Shown here piece after piece: positions 1 through 7,948 of a stretch of 64,000 nucleotides of DNA. The number at the start of each line of letters is the position of its first letter. Within the stretch, counting starts at the first letter, position 1. The notes beneath the pieces were generated by a model that did no database searches, was not told where the DNA came from, and was given only the letters and a program-made list of their open reading frames with translations. The position numbers and the translations under genes were made by a program. The DNA is from Vreelandella nanhaiensis (lineage in GTDB: Bacteria; Pseudomonadota; Gammaproteobacteria; Pseudomonadales; Halomonadaceae): contig NZ_RZHF01000009.1 in NCBI RefSeq assembly GCF_003990185.1, positions 58,470-122,469 on the forward strand, in the 5' to 3' direction.

Positions 1-399
1 AAGGCAGTGGGCAGCGCAGCCATTGGCGCCCGCAATACATCGCTCTGGGCTTATGATCTGGATAATGAAACCAATCACCGCTTTGTAGAGACCTTCCGGG
101 AAGCGTACGGCCGGACACCGACCCTTTATGCAGCACAAGGCTTCGATACCGCGAACCTGATATTAAGCGCCCTTGAAGTGGCCCACCCTGACGATCAAGA
201 CGCCTTCCGTGAAGCACTACGTGCTGCCGATTTCGATAGCGTACGTGGCGAGTTCCGTTTCGGCCCTAACCACCACCCCATTCAGGATATCTACGTCCGT
301 GAAGTGGTAGAAGGCGATGATGGTCAACCCACCAACCGCCTGCTGGGTATCGCTATCGAAGATATTCAAGACATCTACTACGAACAGTGCCAGATGTGA
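1..399 (+). CDS. ABC transporter substrate-binding protein, LivK type (3' end only)
   Basis: C-terminal ~132 residues of a periplasmic binding protein of the branched-chain amino acid/amide family (type I fold). The reading frame is open to the left edge, so the start and signal peptide lie outside. Residues such as YAAQGFDTANLIL and the following helix-strand segment are typical of the second lobe of LivK-like receptors. It is followed after 60 bp by livH, livM, livG and livF, so it is the solute receptor of this transporter. The ligand cannot be told from this part. The downstream thioesterase and RidA-like genes suggest something other than a plain branched-chain amino acid, but that is inference. 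Confidence 0.85.
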   Translation, partial: KAVGSAAIGARNTSLWAYDLDNETNHRFVETFREAYGRTPTLYAAQGFDTANLILSALEVAHPDDQDAFREALRAADFDSVRGEFRFGPNHHPIQDIYVREVVEGDDGQPTNRLLGIAIEDIQDIYYEQCQM

Positions 400-459
400 G
401 ATCAGCGTGGCTGGGTGCTACCACCCAGCCTATCTCCATTTCTTTAAGGGATACCCAAC

Positions 460-1380
460 GTGTCCGTTACTCTACTCATTGAGCAATTACTCAACGGCGT
501 ACAGCTTGGCACCATGCTGTTTCTGATGGCCAGCGGCCTTACACTAATATTTGGGGTGATGGGACTTATCAATCTCGCCCACGGCTCCTTTTATATGGTG
601 GGTGCCTACGCGACGGCGGCGGTAACCGCCTCGACAGGCTCCTTTTTAATCGGGCTGGGCGCAGGTATCGCAGCGGCCGCTCTGGCCGGCGCCCTGGTTG
701 AACTGATCGTTATTCGCCGCCTGTATCATCGCCCTCACCTTGATCAGGTGCTGGCAACCTTTGCGCTCATATTGATTTTCTCGGAAGGCACGCGCTTTAT
801 CTTCGGCTCGTCTCCCTTACGGTTAAGCCCACCCTCCTGGTTAACAGGGTTTGTCACGCTGCCAGGCGATACCCGCTACCCCATTTATCGCTTGGTACTG
901 ATTGGCGTAGGTATCGCCATTTCCATTGGGCTTTACCTGCTTATTTCTCGAACGCGGTTAGGCATGCGTATTCGAGCGGGGGAAAGTGACCGGGAAATGA
1001 TTGGCGCGCTAGGGGTGAATATCTCAAAGCTCTATACCCTGGTATTTGCGTTAGGTGCAGGTTTGGCGGGTCTTGCCGGTGCTCTCGTGGGTGCGCTGCA
1101 GTCAGTACAAGTAGGCATGGGTGAGCCGGTCTTGATACTCGCCTTTGTCGTGATCGTGATCGGCGGTATTGGCTCTATCAAGGGCGCGCTCTTTGGGGCT
1201 CTGCTGGTGGGTATTGTGGACACGCTTGGTCGTGTTTACCTGCCGATTTTCTTTCGCGCCTTCATGCCACCCTCTGAGGCAACGGGCGTCGGCGCCGCAT
1301 TAGCCGCGATGCTCATCTATATCCTCATGGCCGTTATCCTCGCCTTCAAGCCTAAGGGACTGTTTGCCGCTCATGATTAA
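460..1380 (+). CDS. livH: Branched-chain amino acid-type ABC transporter permease LivH
   Basis: Inner-membrane permease of 306 residues, the usual LivH length, with about eight hydrophobic segments. The LINLAHGSFYMVGAY stretch near residue 37 and the GIGSIKGALFGALLVG segment near the C terminus are family signatures. It starts at a GTG preceded by the purine-rich TAAGGG at 445-450. The end overlaps livM by 8 bp (ATGATTAA), which indicates translational coupling. With livM it forms the membrane channel. LivH/LivM families also carry urea, short-chain amides and aromatic acids, so the substrate is open. Confidence 0.92.
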   Translation: MSVTLLIEQLLNGVQLGTMLFLMASGLTLIFGVMGLINLAHGSFYMVGAYATAAVTASTGSFLIGLGAGIAAAALAGALVELIVIRRLYHRPHLDQVLATFALILIFSEGTRFIFGSSPLRLSPPSWLTGFVTLPGDTRYPIYRLVLIGVGIAISIGLYLLISRTRLGMRIRAGESDREMIGALGVNISKLYTLVFALGAGLAGLAGALVGALQSVQVGMGEPVLILAFVVIVIGGIGSIKGALFGALLVGIVDTLGRVYLPIFFRAFMPPSEATGVGAALAAMLIYILMAVILAFKPKGLFAAHD

Positions 1381-2416
1381 TAATACTTCATCAGGGGTTG
1401 CTAAAATTTCCCTGACGCCTAACGCTGACAGCCATTTTAGCCGTAAGGGCATCGTACAGATCACCCTGCTCGGCCTACTGCTCCTATTGCCTGTAACGGC
1501 TTACTTTCTGGGTCACATTTATTATGTGAACCTGGCATCACGTATCACGATTATCGCCATGGCCGCTGTCGGCTTGAACCTGGCAATTGGTTACGGCGGC
1601 ATGGTGAGTTTTGGCCACGCGGCTTATTTTGGCCTAGGTGGTTATGTAGCGGGCATTAGCGCCTATCACGCTTTTGATTTCACACCGTTCATGACCTGGC
1701 CCTTCAGTGTGCCAGGCAGCGATAACCTGCTGGTCGTATGGTTGGCCGCGGCCATACTATGCGGGCTTCTGGCGCTGGCCATCGGGGCTATTTCGCTGCG
1801 CACCACCGGGGTGTATTTCATTATGATTACCCTCGCCTTTGCCCAGATGATTTACTACTTCGCCAACTCCTGGCCCACGTACGGCGGTGAGGATGGCCTG
1901 CCTATCTACCTGCGCAACGGCCTTCCGTTTGTCGATACCACTAACGCACTCAGCTATTTTCTGATTTGTTTCGCGGGCCTTGTGCTGGCCATGGCGATTA
2001 CGTCACGTCTTATGAAATCGCGCTTCGGTGCTGCACTGACGATGGCACGCCTCAATGACGTGCGGCTTGCAACAGCAGGCATCAGCCCCTATCCCATTCG
2101 CCTGATTGCGTTCGTTATCTCTGCGGTTATTACTGGGCTTGCAGGTGCGTTGTATGCTGATTTGAACGGCTTTGTCAGCCCTACGATGCTTAGCTGGCAC
2201 TTTTCCGGCGAGCTGATGGTGATTGTCATTTTGGGGGGCGTTGGACGCCTTTACGGCCCGCTTGCAGGTGCCATTCTGTTTGTCATGATGGAAACCCTGC
2301 TGGGGGGTATTACCCAATACTGGCAGCTCTTCCTTGGGTTAGTACTGCTGGGAGTAGTTCTGTTTGCCAAGCACGGCGTCATGGGCTGGCTTGCCGGGAG
2401 AGAGCTTAATGAGTGA
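1373..2416 (+). CDS. livM: Branched-chain amino acid-type ABC transporter permease LivM
   Basis: Second membrane permease, 347 residues. After a ~35-residue hydrophilic N terminus come multiple membrane helices. The segment AVGLNLAIGYGGMVSFGHAAYFGLGGY (written here only as a recognisable LivM hallmark around residues 65-90) and the late GGVGRLYGPLAGAILF motif identify the family. I chose the ATG at 1373, which overlaps the livH stop, rather than a TTG nine bases earlier. The end overlaps the livG start by 8 bp (ATGAGTGA). Together with LivH it forms the translocation pore. Confidence 0.92.
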   Translation: MINNTSSGVAKISLTPNADSHFSRKGIVQITLLGLLLLLPVTAYFLGHIYYVNLASRITIIAMAAVGLNLAIGYGGMVSFGHAAYFGLGGYVAGISAYHAFDFTPFMTWPFSVPGSDNLLVVWLAAAILCGLLALAIGAISLRTTGVYFIMITLAFAQMIYYFANSWPTYGGEDGLPIYLRNGLPFVDTTNALSYFLICFAGLVLAMAITSRLMKSRFGAALTMARLNDVRLATAGISPYPIRLIAFVISAVITGLAGALYADLNGFVSPTMLSWHFSGELMVIVILGGVGRLYGPLAGAILFVMMETLLGGITQYWQLFLGLVLLGVVLFAKHGVMGWLAGRELNE

Positions 2417-3161
2417 TGTCGTCCTTTCGCTGCACCAACTGCACAAGCGTTTTGGTGCCTTACAGGCAACCAATGACGTATCGCTGGAACTGCACCAAGG
2501 CGAAATTCACGCCTTAATCGGCCCTAACGGTGCAGGTAAATCTACCCTTATCGGGCAGATTGCCGGCAATTTACGCCCCGATGAAGGCAGTGTTTTCCTG
2601 GGCGGCTCGGAGATCACCCGCATGAGTATTGCTCAGCGCGCCCGGCTAGGCCTCGGGCGCAGCTTCCAGGTCTCGTCCCTGGCTGAACCGTTATCGGTAA
2701 TGCGCAATGTGATGATGGGTGTGCAGGCATTGCAAAGCCATAGTTTTCGCTTCTGGAAACCCGTTGCCCGCGATAAGCAGCTGCTTGAACCAGCCTATGA
2801 GGCATTAGAGCGCATGCAGCTTAGCCACCGCGCCTGGACGCCTGTATCGGAGCTTTCTCATGGTGAACGGCGCCAAGTGGAAGTTGCCTGTGCCTTGGCA
2901 CTTAAACCGCGCGCCTTACTGCTAGATGAACCCATGGCGGGCCTGGGGCCGGAAGGTTCAGCCAAGCTTACCGAGCTGCTTGAAGCGCTGAAAGTTGAAG
3001 TTCCTATCTTGCTGATTGAGCACGACATGGAAGCTGTCTTCCGGTTGGCTGACCGTATTTCAGTGTTGGTGTCAGGCAGTGTTATAGCACAGGGAGATAG
3101 CCACGCGATCAGGCAGGATCCGCGCGTTCGGGAAGCTTACCTGGGGAATGATGATGCTTAA
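2409..3161 (+). CDS. livG: ABC transporter ATP-binding protein LivG
   Basis: Cytoplasmic ATPase of 250 residues. Walker A is GPNGAGKST, the signature is LSHGERRQVEVA, Walker B is ALLLDEPMAGLGP, and the switch histidine sits in LLIEHDME. The signature loop has SHGER instead of the canonical SGGQ, common in LivG relatives for non-leucine substrates. The ATG at 2409 overlaps the livM stop; an upstream in-frame start would lie inside livM and is less likely. The end overlaps livF. It energises the LivHM channel. Confidence 0.92.
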   Translation: MSDVVLSLHQLHKRFGALQATNDVSLELHQGEIHALIGPNGAGKSTLIGQIAGNLRPDEGSVFLGGSEITRMSIAQRARLGLGRSFQVSSLAEPLSVMRNVMMGVQALQSHSFRFWKPVARDKQLLEPAYEALERMQLSHRAWTPVSELSHGERRQVEVACALALKPRALLLDEPMAGLGPEGSAKLTELLEALKVEVPILLIEHDMEAVFRLADRISVLVSGSVIAQGDSHAIRQDPRVREAYLGNDDA

Positions 3162-3834
3162 AGTTGCGGATATTGAAACGTTCTATGGGCCTTCCCAGGC
3201 GCTCTTTGGCGTCAACCTGGAAGTCAACGCCGGTGAAATGGTTGCATTGATGGGGCGCAACGGCATGGGTAAAACCACCACCATCCGCTCCATATTCGGG
3301 CTTACACCGCCCCGGCGTGGTGCCATTGAATTTGACTCCCAGAGTCTCATTCGCCTTCCCTCATACCGTATCGCCAAAACCGGGCTGGGCCTGGTGCCGG
3401 AGGGGCGCCGCTGCTTTCCTAACCTAACCGTTCATGAAAACCTCATGGTAACGGCGCGAGCGGGTGAATGGACCTTGAGCAAAGTGGAAGCCCTATTTCC
3501 GCGCTTGGAAGAACGACGCTCGCAAATGGCCAAAACGCTTTCTGGCGGGGAGCAGCAGATGCTGGCCATTGGCCGCGCCTTGATGACAAACCCGAGGCTG
3601 CTGGTGCTCGACGAAGCCACCGAAGGTTTAGCGCCGGTTATTCGCCAGGAGATATGGCAGGCTATCCGGCTACTCAAACAACAAGGACAGGCCACTCTGC
3701 TGGTGGATAAATCATTAAGCGAGATTCTTCCCATTGCTGATCGCTGCACCATTCTGGAAAAGGGTTGTACCGTATGGAATGGCAAACCGGCCGCGCTGGA
3801 TAACACTATTCGTGATCGGTATCTGGGCGTTTAG
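3148..3834 (+). CDS. livF: ABC transporter ATP-binding protein LivF
   Basis: Second ATPase, 228 residues. Walker A is GRNGMGKTT, the signature is LSGGEQQMLAIGRAL, and Walker B is LLVLDEATEGLAP. The position after Walker B reads LLVDKS, so the switch histidine is absent, as is common in LivF. Three consecutive ATG codons (3148, 3151, 3154) could each start translation, and all overlap the livG stop. LivF completes the LivHMGF transporter. The next gene follows after 9 bp, with an AGGAGA ribosome site right behind the livF stop, so the operon continues. Confidence 0.92.
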   Translation: MMMLKVADIETFYGPSQALFGVNLEVNAGEMVALMGRNGMGKTTTIRSIFGLTPPRRGAIEFDSQSLIRLPSYRIAKTGLGLVPEGRRCFPNLTVHENLMVTARAGEWTLSKVEALFPRLEERRSQMAKTLSGGEQQMLAIGRALMTNPRLLVLDEATEGLAPVIRQEIWQAIRLLKQQGQATLLVDKSLSEILPIADRCTILEKGCTVWNGKPAALDNTIRDRYLGV

Positions 3835-3843
3835 GAGAACACC

Positions 3844-4251
3844 ATGGCGTTTACGACACAGCGAAAGGTGCGTTTTCAGCACTGTGACCCGGCAGGCATT
3901 GTTTTCTACCCTCGCTATTTCGAGATGATCAATTCAGTAGTTGAAGACTGGTTTGAAGAAATTGTGCAGCAGGATTTCAACCATCTGCATGTTGAAAGCG
4001 GGACGGGGGTGCCCACGGTTTCAATAGACACCCAGTTTTTTGCGCCAAGCCGGCTAGGGGAAATATTAACTTTCGAGCTTGCTGTTCAAGCCGTTGGGCG
4101 CAGCAGCTTAACACTGCAGATAAATGCGTATTGCGCTAATCAGAAACGCTTAACAAGTTGTTTAACTTTGGTATTTATGGATTTGCATAGCGGTAAGTCA
4201 ATGCCATGGACCGATACAATGCGCCAACATTTTATCGTCGATAACCTATAA
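3844..4251 (+). CDS. Acyl-CoA thioesterase, 4-hydroxybenzoyl-CoA thioesterase/YbgC family
   Basis: Single hotdog-fold protein of 135 residues. The N-terminal motif HCDPAGIVFYPRYF is the signature of the 4-hydroxybenzoyl-CoA thioesterase class, its Asp being the catalytic residue in characterised members. It would hydrolyse an acyl- or aroyl-CoA in the cytoplasm. AGGAGA lies 5 bp before the ATG. Location directly behind livF and before a RidA-like gene points to catabolism of an imported acid or amide rather than to a cell-envelope role such as YbgC of the Tol-Pal operon, since no tol genes are nearby. The exact substrate is unknown. Confidence 0.8.
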   Translation: MAFTTQRKVRFQHCDPAGIVFYPRYFEMINSVVEDWFEEIVQQDFNHLHVESGTGVPTVSIDTQFFAPSRLGEILTFELAVQAVGRSSLTLQINAYCANQKRLTSCLTLVFMDLHSGKSMPWTDTMRQHFIVDNL

Positions 4252-4262
4252 GGATAGCCCTC

Positions 4263-4676
4263 ATGAGTGACGCCACCTTTCATCAGCTTCTTCACCCTGC
4301 TCACTGGAAAGCCGCAGCAGGCTACGCCAATGGCATACTGGCTTCCGGCCAGACTGTTTTTGTAGGCGGGCAGATTGGCTGGAATGCCGATCAGCTATTT
4401 GAAAGCGATGATTTTGTCGTTCAAGTAAACCAGGCGCTGCAAAATATTGTGGCCGTCTTAAAAGAGGCTAACGCAGGCCCTGAGCATCTGGTGCGTTTGA
4501 CCTGGTATGTGACGGACAAACGGGAGTATTTGGCGCGACTTAAAGAGGTAGGTGCCGCCTATCGCGAAGTGCTGGGTAAACACTTCCCGGCGATGACCAT
4601 GGTGCAGGTGGCAGGCCTTGTCGAAGACCAGGCCAAGGTGGAGATTGAAGCGACAGCGGTGATTCCCGAAGTCTAG
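4263..4676 (+). CDS. RidA/YjgF-family protein (Rid subfamily lacking the key Arg)
   Basis: Small 137-residue protein of the YjgF/YER057c/UK114 family, normally a homotrimer. The C-terminal VEIEATAV motif and GQIG are typical. Archetypal RidA imine deaminases have an Arg in a P-A-R-T context; here the same place reads PAMT, so enamine/imine deaminase activity in the RidA sense is doubtful. Relatives of this kind often sit in catabolic operons for aromatic amines or amides. It is the last gene of the liv operon, with an AAGGA ribosome site upstream, and it is followed by a hairpin shared with the convergent hydrolase. Confidence 0.8.
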   Translation: MSDATFHQLLHPAHWKAAAGYANGILASGQTVFVGGQIGWNADQLFESDDFVVQVNQALQNIVAVLKEANAGPEHLVRLTWYVTDKREYLARLKEVGAAYREVLGKHFPAMTMVQVAGLVEDQAKVEIEATAVIPEV

Positions 4677-4693
4677 ATCCTATCTGAAAAATG

Positions 4694-4716
4694 GCAGCGC
4701 CCCGGACGGGCGCTGC
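4694..4716 (-). terminator. Intrinsic terminator between convergent genes
   Basis: A perfect 9-bp inverted repeat, GCAGCGCCC / GGGCGCTGC with a 5-base loop. Read on the - strand it begins at the hydrolase stop codon and is followed by ATTTTT, so it should terminate the hydrolase transcript. On the + strand there is no U-run, but the stem may still slow transcription leaving the liv operon. Confidence 0.65.
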
Positions 4717-5567
4717 TAAACCTTGTGAAACGCCTTGACCCACTCGACAAAACAACCCCCTTCAAGGTAATGCTCAAGAATTGAAAAATGGTCGGCTTCA
4801 CTGAATAAATGTTGCGCCACCTGCTGACCGTTCTGCAGCAATTGCTCACCATAAGTCGTCATCTGTCGTTCAAACTCTTCAGGCTCCTGCCCACCCACCA
4901 CTAACTGCATGGGCGCCGACACCCGGCACGGTAGCCATAATGGACTGAATTCCTGAACATCTCGCCCGCTCAACTGCAGCTTGGGCTGCAACCACGACCA
5001 TGGGAAAGGCCGCAGATCGTATAAGCCACTGACACACAGAGCGCCGCGAATCAACTGATTGGGTAAGCCAAAGGTACCTTCCCAATCGGTCGAAACGAGC
5101 ATAGCCGATAAATGCCCGCCCGCCGAATGCCCCGAAATGCTCAGCTGTGCTGGGTCGACACCTAACGCTTTTGCATGCTGATAGACATAGGCAACGGCTG
5201 CCTGACTTTGCCGAACCAGCTCGCTAAAGCGCACCTGGGGACATAAAGCGTAATTGACCACTGCCACCGTTATGCCTGCCTTGACGAGACCATCGACGAT
5301 AAAGCTGAACTCACGATGGCTTAATGAGCGCCAATAGCCGCCATGATAGAAAACATGCACAGGAGCATTCGGGCTTTGCGCATGGAAGATATCCATGCGC
5401 TCGGCAGTGGAAGGACCATAGGCAATATCTAGCGTCACGCGGTGCCGAGCGCGTGACGCTTCACTACGCTGTTGCCAATCCTTTACTAACACACTAGCGT
5501 CTCGACCGAGCATTGGATCGTAGGCCCGGTCAATCTCTTCCTGTGTGGTGAAGTGTCGATAAAGCAC
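4716..5567 (-). CDS. Alpha/beta hydrolase, arylformamidase (kynurenine formamidase)-like
   Basis: A 283-residue alpha/beta hydrolase. The oxyanion-hole motif HGGYW near residue 95 and the nucleophile elbow GHSAGG near residue 168 match the AFMID/arylformamidase branch of the esterase superfamily; a His near the C terminus (EADHFS) completes the triad. Such enzymes hydrolyse N-formylkynurenine or related aryl amides and esters. It converges on the liv/thioesterase/RidA operon. No other kynurenine gene is visible in the window, so the natural substrate is uncertain. A carbamate- or amide-cleaving role linked to the imported substrate is possible but inferred. Confidence 0.7.
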   Translation of the reverse strand: MLYRHFTTQEEIDRAYDPMLGRDASVLVKDWQQRSEASRARHRVTLDIAYGPSTAERMDIFHAQSPNAPVHVFYHGGYWRSLSHREFSFIVDGLVKAGITVAVVNYALCPQVRFSELVRQSQAAVAYVYQHAKALGVDPAQLSISGHSAGGHLSAMLVSTDWEGTFGLPNQLIRGALCVSGLYDLRPFPWSWLQPKLQLSGRDVQEFSPLWLPCRVSAPMQLVVGGQEPEEFERQMTTYGEQLLQNGQQVAQHLFSEADHFSILEHYLEGGCFVEWVKAFHKV

Positions 5568-5613
5568 GTCGTGCTCCTTATTATTTTTGGATAATGATCG
5601 ACAGTTTAAAGTA

Positions 5614-6114
5614 CTAGCGTTTGATAGCTAACCACAGCATACGCAGCGGCACGAGCGCCAGTATCACGAAACCAAGTAGTGTCCAGGCGGGCAGTGAGAA
5701 GCCAAGAAGCGTGAAATCAATCTCGGCACACTCGCCTGAGCTGTTCAGCACCATGGAAATGACATCCCTCATGGGCAGCACATCCATCATGTAATCCAAG
5801 CCAGGGCCGCAGGAAGGCACCTGATCGGCGGGCAGGCTTTGCAGCCAGACATGGCGCCCGGCAATAAAGGCGCCTGTTCCCACCGCCGCGAGTCCTAGCA
5901 CACCGTAAATACCTGCGCCTACCTTGCCACCTGGGTTATGAATGGCCGCAACGGCAAAGATTAGCCCAGCGGTGATAACCGCTACGCGCTGAAAAATACA
6001 TAATGGGCAGGGTTCAAATCCACCAATATGCTCAAGCCCGAGCGCTACCGCCATCATAAATACACAAAATGCCAAGCCCGCGAGAGCTACTGGGCGAAGT
6101 GCTGCCTGGTTCAT
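5614..6114 (-). CDS. dsbB: Disulfide bond formation protein B (DsbB)
   Basis: Inner-membrane quinone reductase that re-oxidises DsbA. The 166 residues hold four hydrophobic helices. The first periplasmic loop has the redox pair CPLC, and the second has the distal pair Cys (SCGPG) ... Cys (GECAE), all four functional cysteines being present. Its ATG overlaps the gshA stop by 4 bp (ATGA), so gshA and dsbB are translationally coupled; both concern thiol redox, dsbB in the periplasm and gshA in the cytosol. Confidence 0.93.
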   Translation of the reverse strand: MNQAALRPVALAGLAFCVFMMAVALGLEHIGGFEPCPLCIFQRVAVITAGLIFAVAAIHNPGGKVGAGIYGVLGLAAVGTGAFIAGRHVWLQSLPADQVPSCGPGLDYMMDVLPMRDVISMVLNSSGECAEIDFTLLGFSLPAWTLLGFVILALVPLRMLWLAIKR

Positions 6115-7760
6115 GGACTCTCCTCAGGAGGTAACGCCGACAGAGCACGGGATTCACGCGCCTTGGTAAAGTAAGCTTCCAGAAAGGCAGCGAAGCTTTC
6201 CTGATCTCCCGCTTCGATATCCCGCTGCTGCTGGTGTGATGTTTCGATCAACTGGGCAAGCAGCGCTTCGCGCGAGCGTAGCATGGGGGTTTGTTTAAGC
6301 TTTTCACCCTGCTCTTTGGCAAGCGCCAGAAGCGTATCGCTAAGCGAGCCGTTGCCTTCCTCGATACGCGCCAGTAGCTCTGCAGAGGGGGTGAGTGACG
6401 GATCTTTCAGCCGCGGCGCCAGCTCCTCCAATGCAGCAGCGTAAGGCGCATTGTCTTCCACGGCATCTAGAAGGCGGGCTACCTCTTTCATCTCAGCAAA
6501 GATCTGTTCGCCCCATTCCTGCACCGAGGTGGTCTGCCCATTGCGAATCAGCTTAAGCTCGGGGTCACGTCCCCGCTCGACGACCCAGCGACGGTTGTCG
6601 TCCAGGCGGTCACACTCATCATCTGAGATCCACGGGCTTTCGCTGAGCAGACACCACATCAAAAAGGTATCCACAAAGCGCATCTGGGTTTCGGTAACAC
6701 CTAGCGGGTCAAACGGGTTCAGGTCCAAGCAGCGCACTTCGATGTATTCAACGCCACGCGCTTCAAGCGCCTGGCTGGGCGTTTCGTTGTGTTTGGCCAC
6801 TCGCTTGGGGCGTATATCGCTGTAGTACTCGTTTTCGATCTGCAGGATATTGGCATTTAGTTGCTGCCAGTTACCCTCTACATTAACGCCGAGCTTTTCG
6901 TAGTCTGGCCAGGGCGTTGAGATGGCATGGCGCAACGTGTTGACGTAGTTCGACAGCGAATTGAAACAGATCTTGAGCTGCGACTGAACCTTATTCTGAT
7001 AGCCCAGATCCGACATGCGAAGCGTTGTGGCGAACGGTGCGTAAAAGGTGTCGTCGTTAAGCGGCTTCAACTTTTCAGGCACGTTACCTTCGGGCAGAAA
7101 GCTTTTATCTATCGCGGGTGACGCGCCAAACAGGTACAGCAGCAGCCAACTATGACGGCGGAAATTACGGATAAGGCCGAAATAACGGGTGGAGCGATAG
7201 TCATTGAACGGAATATTGCCCGCCCCTTCCAGCTCGCGCAGGGCATGCCACATATCGTCAGGTAGCGAGACGTTGTAATGCACGCCAGCAATCGCCTGCA
7301 TGATACGCCCGTAGCGCACATCCAACCCTTTGCGGTAGACATGCTTCATGGTACCCACGTTGGACGTGCCGTAGTCGGCGATAGGCACGCTATCGTTACC
7401 CGAAAGCCGTGATGGCATGCTGCCCGGCCAGATCCACTCTTGGTCAAGGTGGTGATAGGTAAACGTATGCAGGTCGGACAAAAACGCTAACGCTTCGCGA
7501 GGCTGCGAATAGACCGGGGTAATATACTCGATCAGCGCTTCTGAATAATCGGTGGTGATATGCGGGTGCGTGAGCTTGGAGCCTAAGGCAGCAGGATGCT
7601 GCGTTTGTGCGATATGCCCCTTTGCATCTACCCGCAGCCCCTCTTTTTCCAGCCCTCGCCGCAAGCGTCCCAGACGCCCCAGGCGGGCACTGGGCAGTAG
7701 CCGCTCGATTTGGGCGGTCAGTTGGGCAGGTACAGTGAGTGGTTCAGGCAAGGTGAACAC
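6111..7760 (-). CDS. gshA: Glutamate-cysteine ligase (type 1)
   Basis: First enzyme of glutathione synthesis: ATP-dependent joining of L-glutamate to L-cysteine. At 549 residues it fits the proteobacterial type 1 family (about 520). The conserved stretches YGTSNVG, RNFRRHSWLLLYLFGASPA and EVRCLDLNP are recognisable. The ATG at 7760 is preceded by a short A/G-rich tract (CAAGGAGTG) suitable as ribosome site. A 188-bp gap separates it from tex upstream, so its promoter is probably there. It is the first gene of a gshA-dsbB unit. Confidence 0.93.
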   Translation of the reverse strand: MFTLPEPLTVPAQLTAQIERLLPSARLGRLGRLRRGLEKEGLRVDAKGHIAQTQHPAALGSKLTHPHITTDYSEALIEYITPVYSQPREALAFLSDLHTFTYHHLDQEWIWPGSMPSRLSGNDSVPIADYGTSNVGTMKHVYRKGLDVRYGRIMQAIAGVHYNVSLPDDMWHALRELEGAGNIPFNDYRSTRYFGLIRNFRRHSWLLLYLFGASPAIDKSFLPEGNVPEKLKPLNDDTFYAPFATTLRMSDLGYQNKVQSQLKICFNSLSNYVNTLRHAISTPWPDYEKLGVNVEGNWQQLNANILQIENEYYSDIRPKRVAKHNETPSQALEARGVEYIEVRCLDLNPFDPLGVTETQMRFVDTFLMWCLLSESPWISDDECDRLDDNRRWVVERGRDPELKLIRNGQTTSVQEWGEQIFAEMKEVARLLDAVEDNAPYAAALEELAPRLKDPSLTPSAELLARIEEGNGSLSDTLLALAKEQGEKLKQTPMLRSREALLAQLIETSHQQQRDIEAGDQESFAAFLEAYFTKARESRALSALPPEESP

Positions 7761-7948
7761 TCCTTGTCAGTAAGGCCCGCCATGCAGGCCTTGGTGAAAT
7801 CCGGTGGCATCGCCATCGTCGCTGTCTCGAAAATAGAAGACAGGATATGGCGGCAACCATTAAATATTCAAGACATCCAGGTCTTCAGGATATCCAAGCG
7901 TTGAGAACAGCCGGGCTATCAGAGCGCATAAGCCTTAGCGTTAAGCCG

